Below, in pieces: positions 8,866-16,620 of a stretch of DNA of 64,000 nucleotides. The DNA is from Sediminicoccus sp. KRV36 (GTDB lineage: Bacteria > Pseudomonadota > Alphaproteobacteria > Acetobacterales > Acetobacteraceae), in the NCBI RefSeq assembly GCF_023243115.1, contig NZ_CP085081.1, positions 2,232,001-2,296,000 of the forward strand, given 5' to 3'. The position numbers and the translations under genes are program-made. The number at the start of each line of letters is the position of its first letter. Within the stretch, counting starts at the first letter, position 1. The notes beneath the pieces are model-generated. The model was given only the letters and a program-made list of their open reading frames with translations, did no database searches and was not told the origin of the DNA.

Positions 8866-9602
8866 TGGAAGAACTCGAATTTCACCGCGCGCTGCATCGG
8901 CCGGGCACCTTGCTGGATATCGGCGCGCATGACGGGCTGCTGACCATTCCCCTGGCGCGGCTGCCCGGCAGCCGCGTGCATGGCTTCGAGCCCTTGCCCA
9001 CCGCGATGGCGCGGCTGCGTGCGGCGCTGATCGCCGCCTTCGGCGAGGTGCCCGCCCATGTGACCCTGCACCCCGAGGCGCTGGGCGCCGCGCCAGGTGA
9101 GGCGATGCTGACGCTGCCCGTGCTGGGCGGCGTGGCGCAGGAGCAGTGGGCCAGCATCAGCAAGGATTACGCCGAGCACCGCAGTGTGACGACGCAGGCC
9201 TTTCGCGTGCCCGTCATCACGCTGGACAGCTTGGCGCTGCAAGATGTCACCGCCATCAAGCTGGATGCCGAAGGTGCCGAGCAAGAGGTGCTGCAAGGTG
9301 CCTGCGCCACATTGACGCGCTGCCGCCCGGTGCTCTCGGTCGAGATCGAGGAGCGGCACCGGCAGGGCAGCACACGGGACGTGCCGGCGCTGCTGGCTTC
9401 GCTCGGCTATGAAGGGTGGTACTGGCATGCGGGCGGGCTGCAGCCGCTCTCCCGCTTCGATGCCGCCACCATGCAGGTGGCAAGCCCCGACCCCGCGATT
9501 TTCGCGGCGTCAGACCCTTATATCTTCAGCTTTTTCTTCCTGCCGGTCGAGCTGGCAGCTGGGATGCTCACGTCGGATCGCCTCAACGCCACTTTGCGTT
9601 GA
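8865..9602 (+). CDS. FkbM family SAM-dependent methyltransferase
   Basis: A 245-residue protein. The SAM-binding motif LLDIGAHDGLLTIPL lies near residues 16-30, VHGFEPLP follows (acidic loop), and VITLDSLALQDVTAIKLDAEGAEQEVLQGA is the FkbM hallmark (TLD....ikiDvEG.E..vL.G). It probably O-methylates a sugar or small molecule. The start overlaps the PhzF stop (TGATG). The last ten codons and the stop lie inside the first copy of a 58-bp hairpin repeat, so the C-terminal tail is repeat-derived. Confidence 0.85.
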   Translation: MEELEFHRALHRPGTLLDIGAHDGLLTIPLARLPGSRVHGFEPLPTAMARLRAALIAAFGEVPAHVTLHPEALGAAPGEAMLTLPVLGGVAQEQWASISKDYAEHRSVTTQAFRVPVITLDSLALQDVTAIKLDAEGAEQEVLQGACATLTRCRPVLSVEIEERHRQGSTRDVPALLASLGYEGWYWHAGGLQPLSRFDAATMQVASPDPAIFAASDPYIFSFFFLPVELAAGMLTSDRLNATLR

Positions 9603-9851
9603 GGCGTGAATCCGCCGGGGAATTCGCACGTCGGATCGCCTCAACGCCGCTTTGCGTTGAGGCGTGAATCCGCCGTGGTTTGCCTACGTCGGACCGCCTC
9701 AACGCCGCTTTGCGTTGAGGCGTGAATCCGCCGTGGTTTGCCTACGTCGGATCGCCTCAACGTCGCTTTGCGTTGAGGCGTGAATCCGCCGGGGAATTCC
9801 CGCTTCGGATCGCCTCAACGCTGCTTTGCGCTGAGGCGTGAATCCGCCGGG
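9571..9851 (+). repeat. Tandem hairpin array, five 58-bp units (element R1)
   Basis: Five head-to-tail units with a constant 58-bp period start at 9571, 9629, 9687, 9745 and about 9803. Each has GGATC, a 10-bp inverted repeat (GCCTCAACGC / GCGTTGAGGC) with a 6-nt loop (CGCTTT in most copies), then GTGAATCCGCC. Copy 1 has loop CACTTT, copy 4 a G-U pair and copy 5 one mismatch. The array begins inside the FkbM coding end and stops exactly at the stop codon of the convergent cytochrome gene. This is an mRNA 3'-end or palindromic repeat, not a CRISPR. Confidence 0.9.
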
Positions 9852-10313
9852 TCAGCGTGCCCGGAAGGGGCGGTGGCAATCGCCGCAGGCGGCGCCCGTC
9901 GCCTGCACGGCGGCCTGGAAATTCGCGACATTGCCCGAGGCCGCGGCCTCGCGCAGGGCGACGAGGCGCGGGCCCAGGGCGGTCAGCGCGGCATCGAAGC
10001 CGGCGCGGTCCGTCCAGATCGCGGGCAGGGCGCGGGTGTCGAGGCCGGGGGCGCCTTGCTGCGTGCCAGTCGGGAAGCGCGTGCCCATGGTGGCGAACCA
10101 GGCCTGGATGGCCGTGATGCGCTGCACCGTCTCGCGCGGGTCCCCGCCTGCACGGGCGACGGCGGCGACGGCGGTCATGTTCTCGCCCGCGGCCTTGAGG
10201 CCTTCGCGCCGCTCGGTCACCACGGCGCCGAGGTTGGTCTGCGCCACCGCGTCCAGCAGGGGGGCTGCCCCCATCATCGCCACCAGTCCCAGGCCTGCGA
10301 ACCAAAACTTCAT
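9852..10313 (-). CDS. Cytochrome c class II (cytochrome c')
   Basis: A 153-residue periplasmic cytochrome. The signal peptide MKFWFAGLGLVAMMGAAPLLDAVAQ is followed by a four-helix-bundle sequence with DPRETVQRITAIQAWFATMG, a stretch diagnostic of class II cytochromes. The C-terminal haem site is CGDCH (CxxCH) near residues 144-148, where cytochrome c' binds haem. Family length matches. Roles proposed for the family are NO binding or electron carriage. The stop abuts the R1 repeat array. Confidence 0.9.
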   Translation of the reverse strand: MKFWFAGLGLVAMMGAAPLLDAVAQTNLGAVVTERREGLKAAGENMTAVAAVARAGGDPRETVQRITAIQAWFATMGTRFPTGTQQGAPGLDTRALPAIWTDRAGFDAALTALGPRLVALREAAASGNVANFQAAVQATGAACGDCHRPFRAR

Positions 10314-10421
10314 GCGATCTCTCCTGTCGGGCGCCGGCGGTCATCCTTCCGGCGGTGGCATTCTTCCACGCTCCGGCTTGCCGAGGAAGTGCTGGGCGGC
10401 TAAGACCCCTCCAGCAGGCGT

Positions 10422-10498
10422 CGGAGTGTAGCTCAGCCTGGTAGAGCACCGTGTTCGGGACGCGGGGGCCGGAGGTTCGAATCCTCTCACTCCGACCA
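10422..10498 (+). tRNA. tRNA-Pro (anticodon CGG)
   Basis: A 77-nt cloverleaf with encoded CCA. The acceptor arms are CGGAGTG and CACTCCG, the D-arm GCTC/GAGC, and the anticodon stem CCGTG/CGCGG with loop TTCGGGA, giving anticodon CGG for codon CCG. The variable loop GGGCC is followed by the T-arm GGAGG-TTCGAAT-CCTCT. The first pair C1-G72 with A73 is typical of bacterial tRNA-Pro. Confidence 0.95.
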
Positions 10499-10535
10499 TT
10501 TCCTTCCTTCGCAGCGGGCCGTGGGCCCTCTCTCC

Positions 10536-12020
10536 TCAGACCATCTCGGCGGGCAGTTCGAACCAGAACAGGCTGCCTTGTCCCGGCTGGCCATCGGCGC
10601 CGATCACGCCGCCCAACAACTCCGTCACATGCCGGCAAATCGCAAGCCCGAGGCCGGAGCCGCCAAAGCGCCGCGTGCTGGAGCTTTGCGCCTGGGTGAA
10701 GCGCAGGAACAGGCGCGGCCGCAACTCCGGGGGAATGCCGATTCCGGTATCGCGAAGCTCCACCCGCAGGAAACCGCCGGTGGCGCTGCGCGGCCGCCAG
10801 GTGACGCTGACCGTGACCCCACCCGCATCGGTGAACTTCACCGCGTTTTCCGCAAGATGCCCCAGCAGCTGCGTGATCCGCGCGGGGTCGGTGCGCAGGT
10901 TCGGCGGCAGATCGGGCGCGAGGTCGAGGCTCCAGCCCAGGCCCTTGCGGCGTGCGGCCGCGGCCGCCGGGGCCAGCGCCGGCGCGAACAGGCCGCGGGT
11001 GGGAACCAGCACCAGATGCAGCGGCGTGCCGCCCGTCTCGAACAGCGACAATTCCAGCACATCATTGATCAGCCGCAGCAATTGCTGGCCCGAATCGAGG
11101 ATGGCGCCGATCGCCTCGCGGTCCTCGGCGCTGCGGCCGGGGTGGTCGAGCACCTGGGCCATGCCGAGAATCCCGTTGAGGGGGGTGCGCAGTTCATGGC
11201 TCATATTGGCCAGGAACTCGCTTTTCGCGCGCGTCGCGATCTCGGCCTTGTCGCGCGCGTCGCGCAGATCAAGCTCGCGCAGGCGGGCGTTTTCCAGCAG
11301 CACGGCCTGGGCCGCCTCGCTCGCCATCAGGGCGCGCAGGCGCTGGCGCATGGCGGCGGCCATCTGCGCGAAAGCGAGCGTCAGCCGCGCCACCTCGTCA
11401 TGGCCTTGGGCGTCGAGCGTCACGTCGTAATCGCCGTCACGGATGCGCTCGGCCGCCGCTTCCAGCCGCCGCATCGGCAGGAACAGCATGCGGTTGCCGA
11501 TTTCCACCAGCGGCACCAGCAGGGCGAGGCAAGCCAGCCCGACGATGAGCGCGCCGCGCAGCAGCGCCAGATGCGCCGCCTGCAGCGGCTCTCGCGAGAG
11601 GCCGAAATGCAGCATGCCCAGCCGCTGCCCCGCGAGGGCGATGGGGATGCTGTAGAGCTGCCGCTCCTCGCCATCGGCCATGGTGAAGCGCCCGGGCTGG
11701 GGCATGCCATCGCCAAAGGACCAGCCCTCGCTTGCGATCAGCTGCCCGCGCGCGTCCAGCAGCACCATATGCGCGAAGCTGCCCGCGGCCACGCCCTCCC
11801 GCAGGACGGCCTGGACGGTCGCGTAGTCGCGCTCGGCCATGGGGGTGGCGAGTGCGGTCTCCAGGATGGGGCGGACGGCGACGGCGCGGGCCTGCAACTC
11901 GGCCTCCAGCGCGCGGAGCACCAGGCGGTCCTGCATGAAGGTCAGCACGCCGGCCAGGGTCAGCAGTGCTAAGGCCGCAAGGCAGAACAGCTTCAGCCGA
12001 AGGGAGAGCCGGGCGAGCAT
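10536..12020 (-). CDS. HAMP-containing sensor histidine kinase
   Basis: A 494-residue membrane kinase. TM1 spans about residues 10-30, a periplasmic sensor about 31-155 and TM2 about 158-180. HAMP follows at about 182-235 (LPMRRLEAAAERIRDGDYD), then a short coiled coil and the dimerisation/phosphoacceptor domain with the H-box SHELRTPLNGILG (His near 284). The ATPase domain carries the N-box (HLAENAVKF), G1 (DTGIGIP), F-box and G2 (GGSGLGLAI). There is no receiver domain and no neighbouring response regulator. It lies 14 bp downstream of a PhnD-like binding protein, which probably presents a ligand to the sensor domain. Confidence 0.9.
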   Translation of the reverse strand: MLARLSLRLKLFCLAALALLTLAGVLTFMQDRLVLRALEAELQARAVAVRPILETALATPMAERDYATVQAVLREGVAAGSFAHMVLLDARGQLIASEGWSFGDGMPQPGRFTMADGEERQLYSIPIALAGQRLGMLHFGLSREPLQAAHLALLRGALIVGLACLALLVPLVEIGNRMLFLPMRRLEAAAERIRDGDYDVTLDAQGHDEVARLTLAFAQMAAAMRQRLRALMASEAAQAVLLENARLRELDLRDARDKAEIATRAKSEFLANMSHELRTPLNGILGMAQVLDHPGRSAEDREAIGAILDSGQQLLRLINDVLELSLFETGGTPLHLVLVPTRGLFAPALAPAAAAARRKGLGWSLDLAPDLPPNLRTDPARITQLLGHLAENAVKFTDAGGVTVSVTWRPRSATGGFLRVELRDTGIGIPPELRPRLFLRFTQAQSSSTRRFGGSGLGLAICRHVTELLGGVIGADGQPGQGSLFWFELPAEMV

Positions 12021-12034
12021 CGCGGGGCGGGCGG

Positions 12035-12898
12035 TCAGGGCGCGCGCAGGAAGGCGCGCGTTTCATCCACCACGTCATCGAGCTCCGCGAGATCGGCCGG
12101 TGTGACGGGGCGGATGGCGTTGAAGCCGGTGGCGGCGAAAAACGCGCGGCCCGCCTCACTCTCCGGCAGGCGGCCGATGGCGGCGGTGACGCGCGCCGAT
12201 TCCGCCTGGTCCAGGCGCGGCCCGAGCAGCACCAGGAAGCCCGGCACGCGGGTGAATTCCTGCCAGATGACCAGATTCTCGCGGATGTCGGCGCGGATCG
12301 CGTTGAACTCACCCCGGCTCATCACCGCGGCGCGGGTTTCGGGCGTGTTGAGCAGCTGGGCGAGGCTGTCCTCGTTGCGCGCATGGGTGGCCGAGGCGTC
12401 GCGGCCGATTTCCATGCCCTGGGCGCGCAGCCAATGGATGAATTTCAGCGCCACCAGCGATTGCGGATTGGTCATGGCGACGGTCAGGCCGCGCAGCTCC
12501 GCCGCTGAGGCCAGGGGCCGGCTGCGCAGGGTGACGATCAGGCCGGGGATGCGCGGCTCATAGATGGCGATGGGCCGCAGCCCGGCATCCAGCTGGGCCA
12601 CGCGGCCAAGATTGGCGGCGGTGACGACCAGCCCGTAGGCGCCGGCCACGCTGCGCTCATGGAAGGCTTGCAGCCCCGGCGCGGTCACCACCTCGACCGC
12701 GCGGCCGAGTTCCTGTTCGAGGAAGCCACGGAAGGGTTGGTACTGGCCGAGCAGGATGCGCGTGCTGACATTGGGCATGACGCCGAATTGCAGCGGCGCG
12801 GGCTGCGCCGAGGCTGGCGGCAGCCCAACCAGAAGGGCGCCGCCCGGGAGGGCGTGGCGGAGCAGGCTGCGGCGGGTGGGTGCAAGCATCACGGCCAT
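12035..12898 (-). CDS. PhnD-type periplasmic substrate-binding protein
   Basis: A 287-residue protein with a twin-Arg-like signal (PTRRSLLRHALPGGALLVG, cut near ASAQ at about 32) and a periplasmic binding domain. The pattern FGVMPNVSTRILLGQYQPF...FLEQELGRAVEVVTAPG is characteristic of phosphate/phosphonate-family (PF12974) binding proteins. No ABC permease or ATPase is adjacent; the next gene is a histidine kinase 14 bp away. The protein is therefore likely a periplasmic co-sensor, an arrangement known for other PhnD-like/kinase pairs. ATG 12898 is used; an in-frame ATG three codons later is equally possible. Confidence 0.8.
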   Translation of the reverse strand: MAVMLAPTRRSLLRHALPGGALLVGLPPASAQPAPLQFGVMPNVSTRILLGQYQPFRGFLEQELGRAVEVVTAPGLQAFHERSVAGAYGLVVTAANLGRVAQLDAGLRPIAIYEPRIPGLIVTLRSRPLASAAELRGLTVAMTNPQSLVALKFIHWLRAQGMEIGRDASATHARNEDSLAQLLNTPETRAAVMSRGEFNAIRADIRENLVIWQEFTRVPGFLVLLGPRLDQAESARVTAAIGRLPESEAGRAFFAATGFNAIRPVTPADLAELDDVVDETRAFLRAP

Positions 12899-13014
12899 AC
12901 TTTCGTCATCGCGCCCGGACCCGCATTCCAGGCTGCAACCTCGGGAATAGCGGCAGATGCGGCCAAAGCCAAACGCTATCCGGCTAAATCCGTGGCGGCG
13001 GCCGCGCGAAAGAT

Positions 13015-13195
13015 GATCATGCGCGGATGTGGCGCGAATGATTCACGCCCCTGGCGAAGCGGCCAGGGCCGATCATGCGCGGATGTGGCGCGAATGATTC
13101 ACGCCCCTGGCGAAGCGGCCAGGGCCGATCATGCGCGGATGTGGCGCGAATGATTCACGTCCCTGGCCAAGCGGCCAGAGCCGATCATGCGCGGA
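13015..13195 (-). repeat. Tandem hairpin array, three 56-bp units plus a partial (element R2)
   Basis: Units repeat every 56 bp (GATCATGCGCGG at 13015, 13071, 13127 and 13183). Read on the minus strand each has TGATCGG, a stem CCTGGC/GCCAGG with loop CGCTTC, then GCGTGAATCATT. The copy nearest the gtrA gene carries paired-arm changes (CCCTGGC to TCCCTGGCC...GGCCAGAG). The gtrA stop codon lies in the first partial unit. Architecture matches R1 although the stem sequence differs. Apart from this array, 12899-13184 holds nothing recognisable. Confidence 0.85.
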
Positions 13196-13580
13196 AGACA
13201 TACCGCCGCGAGAGAAAGAAGTTGATGAACATGCCCGCGACCGAGCCCGCCGCGACCCCCAGCACCGGATGGGCGGCCACCAGCGGCGTGGTGGCGATCA
13301 GCGCGGCATAGGTGCCGTAATTGGCCGCGAAGCCGACCAGGTTCAGCGCCACGAAGCGCCCCCATTGGGTGGCCACGGGCGCATCGCGATTGGCCGTGCG
13401 GAAGGTCCAGGCGCGGTTCAGCGCGAAGGTGGTGCTGGCCGCCGCGAGGTAGGAGAGGACGCGCCCGCCATAAGGGCCCAGCCCCAGCGCCAGCATGCCC
13501 AGCAGCACGGCCGAATCCACCAGGAAGCCCACCGTGCCCACCACGCCGAAGCGGAGGAACTGCTCGATCATCTTGCGCAT
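13185..13580 (-). CDS. GtrA-like flippase family membrane protein
   Basis: A 131-residue inner-membrane protein with four predicted helices (about residues 8-30, 38-56, 75-97 and 103-125). The GtrA-family signatures FLRFGVVGTVGFLVD, YLAAASTTFALNRAWTFR and FINFFLSRRYVF are all clear. GtrA-type proteins are thought to move lipid-linked sugars across the membrane for surface-polysaccharide modification. The gene is divergent from the dehydrogenase at 13653, and its stop lies in the R2 repeat. Confidence 0.9.
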   Translation of the reverse strand: MRKMIEQFLRFGVVGTVGFLVDSAVLLGMLALGLGPYGGRVLSYLAAASTTFALNRAWTFRTANRDAPVATQWGRFVALNLVGFAANYGTYAALIATTPLVAAHPVLGVAAGSVAGMFINFFLSRRYVFRA

Positions 13581-13652
13581 GGTCCCGGTTTTCGGCGGCT
13601 GGCATGGCGCAATTGCGGCGGCGGCCTATGCTGCCGTTTTCGTGAGGTGGCG

Positions 13653-14495
13653 ATGATCGGGGTTGTCGGGCTCGGGCAGATGGGGGGTGCGATGCTGCGC
13701 CGGCTGCGCGCCGAGGGGCAGTTGGTGCTGGGCTTCGACCTGGACCCTGGTCTGCGTGAGGCGGCGCGCCAGGCCGGCGCCGTCGCCTGCGCCTCGCCCA
13801 TCGGGGTTGCGGCACCGCTGGTCGTGTTCTCGCTGCCGCATGCCGCCGCGGTGCAGGCGGTGCTGGCCGCGCTGCTGCCCCATCTGCCGCCCGGCGCGGT
13901 GATCGCCGATACCTCCACCATCGAGCCCGCGCAGGCGCGGCTCTTTGCCGACCAGGCCGATGCGGCGGGGGTGGCCTATCTGGATGCGCCCGTCTCGGGC
14001 GGGCCGGCGGGTGCGGCCTCGGGCCAATTGGCGATGATGGTGGGGGGCTCGGCCCGCGCACTGGAGCGTGTGCGCCCCGCCTTGCTGCTGCTGGCCGCGC
14101 GCATCATGCATGTGGGCGAGAGCGGGGCAGGGCAGGTGGCCAAGCTGGCGAACAACCTGCTGGTGGCGACCCATCTGGCGGCTGCGGCCGAGGCGCTGCG
14201 CGTGGCGGCGCGGGCCGGCGTGCCGCCCGAGGCCATCCTGCCTGTGATCAACGCCGCCTCCGGCCGATCGGCCGCGACGGAGGTGAACTGGCCGCGCTGG
14301 ATTTCCAGCGGGAGCTTCGATTCCGGCTTCACGGCGGGGCTGATGCGCAAGGATGTGCGCCTTGCGCTGGCGCTGGCGGCGGAAGTGGGGGCGGAGCTTT
14401 CGGTGTGTGGGGCGGCGGCTGCCGTGTGGGCGGAGTCGCCGGTGGCGGATGGCGAGGAGTTCAATCGGGTGGCGGCGGGGATCTTCGGGGGGTGA
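13653..14495 (+). CDS. NAD(P)-dependent beta-hydroxyacid dehydrogenase (HIBADH/GLYR family)
   Basis: A 280-residue enzyme. The N-terminal Rossmann motif is VVGLGQMGGAMLRRL (residues 4-18), substrate-binding signature DAPVSGGPAGAASGQLAMMVGG lies near 112-133, and the catalytic Lys sits in GQVAKLANNLL near 165. This is the 3-hydroxyisobutyrate/tartronate semialdehyde/glyoxylate reductase family; the exact substrate cannot be read. A GAGGTGG ribosome-binding site precedes ATG 13653. The gene stands alone and is followed by a 7-bp-stem hairpin at 14504. Confidence 0.88.
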   Translation: MIGVVGLGQMGGAMLRRLRAEGQLVLGFDLDPGLREAARQAGAVACASPIGVAAPLVVFSLPHAAAVQAVLAALLPHLPPGAVIADTSTIEPAQARLFADQADAAGVAYLDAPVSGGPAGAASGQLAMMVGGSARALERVRPALLLLAARIMHVGESGAGQVAKLANNLLVATHLAAAAEALRVAARAGVPPEAILPVINAASGRSAATEVNWPRWISSGSFDSGFTAGLMRKDVRLALALAAEVGAELSVCGAAAAVWAESPVADGEEFNRVAAGIFGG

Positions 14496-14503
14496 GAGGC
14501 CAA

Positions 14504-14523
14504 GCGGGAAACGCCGTTCCCGC
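14504..14523 (+). terminator. Hairpin after the dehydrogenase gene
   Basis: An inverted repeat GCGGGAA / TTCCCGC with a 6-nt loop sits 8 bp after the stop at 14495. It has no T-run and is followed by an AT-rich promoter-like stretch. It is a possible weak terminator separating the dehydrogenase from the next gene. Confidence 0.4.
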
Positions 14524-14545
14524 GCGGTGGATTGTCGCGATTCCC

Positions 14546-14573
14546 TTGACTTTTTCGCCATTTACGGCATATT
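14546..14573 (+). promoter_or_regulatory. Sigma70-like promoter, probably giving a near-leaderless mRNA
   Basis: TTGACT at 14546-14551 and CATATT at about 14568-14573 are separated by 16 bp, in the most AT-rich stretch of this neighbourhood. The expected start site (about 14580) lies at or within a few bases of ATG 14582. No Shine-Dalgarno fits between them, so translation would be leaderless or nearly so. Confidence 0.5.
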
Positions 14574-14581
14574 TTCCTAGG

Positions 14582-15130
14582 ATGACCCAGCGCATCCCCT
14601 TCACCGCCCTCACCGACCGCCAGTGGGACGCCCTGCGTCCGCATCTGGCCCGCGCCGCCCCGCAGGGCCGCCCGCTGGCCGATCTCCGCCAGCGCATGAA
14701 CGGCATGTTTCACCTGATCGCGACCGACGCCCCCTGGCGGGAGGTCCGGCCGGAATACGGGCCCGCCGGTACTGTCGCCCGGCATTTCCGCCGCCTGACG
14801 CAAGCCGGGTTGTGGGAGCGCTTGTTGCAGGCCCTGGCCGATCTCGGGCCCCGCCACCCGTTGCAGCAGTTGCGGCGGATGATCTTCCGCGCCGCCCGGC
14901 GGGCTTACCGGATGCGCGGTTTGGGCATCATCGTCCTCGCCAGGCGCCTGGGCTTTCTTGGCGCCCTGCCCGATCCGGATTTTTCCAAAAGGCTGGTGGC
15001 GCTGCAAATGCGCCATCGTGAAAATTTCGGACCGTTCGTGCAGCGATGGGGGAGAGCCTTGCGGAATTTGATGGGGATGGTGGGTGGGCGGGCGCATATC
15101 CCGCGCTGCTTGCGGATTTGCATGGCATGA
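14582..15130 (+). CDS. Stand-alone IS5-type transposase N-terminal (DUF4096-like) domain protein
   Basis: 182 residues. Residues 7-95 match the N-terminal helix-turn-helix domain of IS5-family transposases: FTALTDRQWDALRPHL, GRPLADLRQRMNGMFHLI, DAPWREVRPEYGP, TVARHFRRLTQAGLWERLLQ. There is no DDE nuclease domain, no OrfB frame downstream and no terminal inverted repeats. The C-terminal half is an unrelated Arg-rich segment. Either it is a degraded transposase or an exapted DNA-binding protein. Its stop overlaps an in-frame ATG of the aldehyde dehydrogenase gene (ATGA at 15127), which favours integration into that operon. Confidence 0.65.
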   Translation: MTQRIPFTALTDRQWDALRPHLARAAPQGRPLADLRQRMNGMFHLIATDAPWREVRPEYGPAGTVARHFRRLTQAGLWERLLQALADLGPRHPLQQLRRMIFRAARRAYRMRGLGIIVLARRLGFLGALPDPDFSKRLVALQMRHRENFGPFVQRWGRALRNLMGMVGGRAHIPRCLRICMA

Positions 15131-16620
15131 GCCGCGCCTGCGGCGTGCTCCAGGCCAGGCTGGACCAGTGGTTCGGCGGGGCGATCCCGGGCGCGGTGAT
15201 CGCGGGCCAGGCGCATCCGGGGGGCGGAGCCGCCATGCCCCTGGCCGATCCGGTCACGGGCACGCCGCTCACGGAATATCGGCTGGCGGGTGCCGCTCTC
15301 GCGCGTGAAGCGGCACGCCCCGCGCCCGAATGGGCGGCCCTGCCGGCCGCCGAGCGCGGCCGCCGGCTCTGGGCGCTGGGGGCCGCCATCCGTGCCGAGG
15401 CGGAGGCCCTGGCCCTGGCCGAATGCGCCAATACCGGCAAACCGATCCGCGATGCGCGGGCCGAAATCGCCCGCGTGGCGGAGATGGCGGAGTATTACGC
15501 CGGCTGGGCCGACAAGATCGAAGGCCGCACCATCCCGGTCCCCAGCGGCCAGCTGGTCTATCTGCGGCCTGAGCCCTTTGGCGTGGTGCTGGCCATCACG
15601 CCCTGGAACGCGCCGCTCTTCACGGCGGGTTGGAACGCTTTTCCAGCCCTGGCGGCGGGCAATGCGGTGGTGCTGAAACCCTCCGAATACACGCCGGTCA
15701 CCTCCCTGCGCCTCGCGCAGCTCGCGCAGGGTGCGGGGCTGCCGCTGCATGTCGTGGCCGGCGGTGCGGCGGAGGCGGAAGCGCTGATCGCGGCCGAGGC
15801 CGTGCAAAAACTCTGCTTCGTCGGTGGCCCAGCGACGGGCGCGCGGGTCGCGGCCCTCTGCGCCGCGCGCGCCCTGCCGCATGTGCTGGAGCTGGGCGGC
15901 AAGAGCGCCAATATCGTCTTTGCCGATGCGGATCTCGCAGCCGCCGTGCAAGGCGCGCAGCAGGCGATTTTCGCGGGGGCCGGGCAATCCTGCGTGGCAG
16001 GCTCGCGCCTGCTGGTCGAGGCCGGCATCGCTGATCGCTTCGTGGCGGCCCTGGCCGCGGCGATGCGGCGCATCCGCATGGGGGACCCGCTGGATGAAGC
16101 GACCGAGCTCGGCCCCATCACCCATGCGCGGCAATGCGCCCATGTGCGCGGCATGGTGGCGGGGGCGGCGGCCGAGGGCGCGCAGGTGATCACGGGCGGC
16201 ACAGCGCTGGCGGGCTGCTTCGTGGCGCCCACCATCCTCGACGGGCTGGGCAGCACGGCGGCCGCTGTCAGCGAGGAAATCTTCGGCCCCGTCGTCGTCG
16301 TGCAGCGCTTCACGGATGAGGCCGAGGCGCTCCGCCTCGCCAATGCCACGCGCTTTGGCCTGGCCGGTGCGGTCTGGACGCGGGATGGCGCGCGGGCGCA
16401 TCGGGTGGCGGCGGGGCTGCGCGCGGGCACGGTCTGGATCAATGGCTACCGCAGCATCCATGTCTCGGTGCCGTTTGGCGGTTTCGGCGCTTCGGGGCAT
16501 GGCCGCTCCTCCGGCGCGGAAGCGCTGACGGAATACGTGCAAATGAAGGCCGTGTGGGTCGAAACGCGGCCCGAACCCGTGCTAGGCTTCGGGCACAGAC
16601 CTTCGGGAGACCAGATATGA
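15127..16620 (+). CDS. Aldehyde dehydrogenase family protein
   Basis: About 497 residues, cytoplasmic NAD(P)-dependent oxidation of an aldehyde to acid. Motifs are AITPWNAPLF (oxyanion Asn), the cofactor segment VVLKPSEYTPVT, the catalytic Glu in LELGGKSANIVF and the catalytic Cys in GAGQSCVAGS, then EEIFGPVV. The start at 15127 overlaps the previous stop (ATGA) and keeps the ALDH N-terminal strand (AVIAGQAHPGGG). ATG 15235, with a GGGGCGGAG site, and ATG 15046 are alternatives. The stop overlaps the start of the next gene (ATGA), so it probably acts on the solute that gene binds. Confidence 0.85.
   Translation: MSRACGVLQARLDQWFGGAIPGAVIAGQAHPGGGAAMPLADPVTGTPLTEYRLAGAALAREAARPAPEWAALPAAERGRRLWALGAAIRAEAEALALAECANTGKPIRDARAEIARVAEMAEYYAGWADKIEGRTIPVPSGQLVYLRPEPFGVVLAITPWNAPLFTAGWNAFPALAAGNAVVLKPSEYTPVTSLRLAQLAQGAGLPLHVVAGGAAEAEALIAAEAVQKLCFVGGPATGARVAALCAARALPHVLELGGKSANIVFADADLAAAVQGAQQAIFAGAGQSCVAGSRLLVEAGIADRFVAALAAAMRRIRMGDPLDEATELGPITHARQCAHVRGMVAGAAAEGAQVITGGTALAGCFVAPTILDGLGSTAAAVSEEIFGPVVVVQRFTDEAEALRLANATRFGLAGAVWTRDGARAHRVAAGLRAGTVWINGYRSIHVSVPFGGFGASGHGRSSGAEALTEYVQMKAVWVETRPEPVLGFGHRPSGDQI

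Noticed and set aside
9571..13195. CRISPR arrays
   Set aside because: The two arrays repeat their whole unit (58 and 56 bp) without variable spacers, contain hairpins and have no cas genes nearby.
14582..15130. A complete IS5-family insertion sequence
   Set aside because: No DDE catalytic frame, terminal inverted repeats or target duplication can be found around the transposase-like domain.
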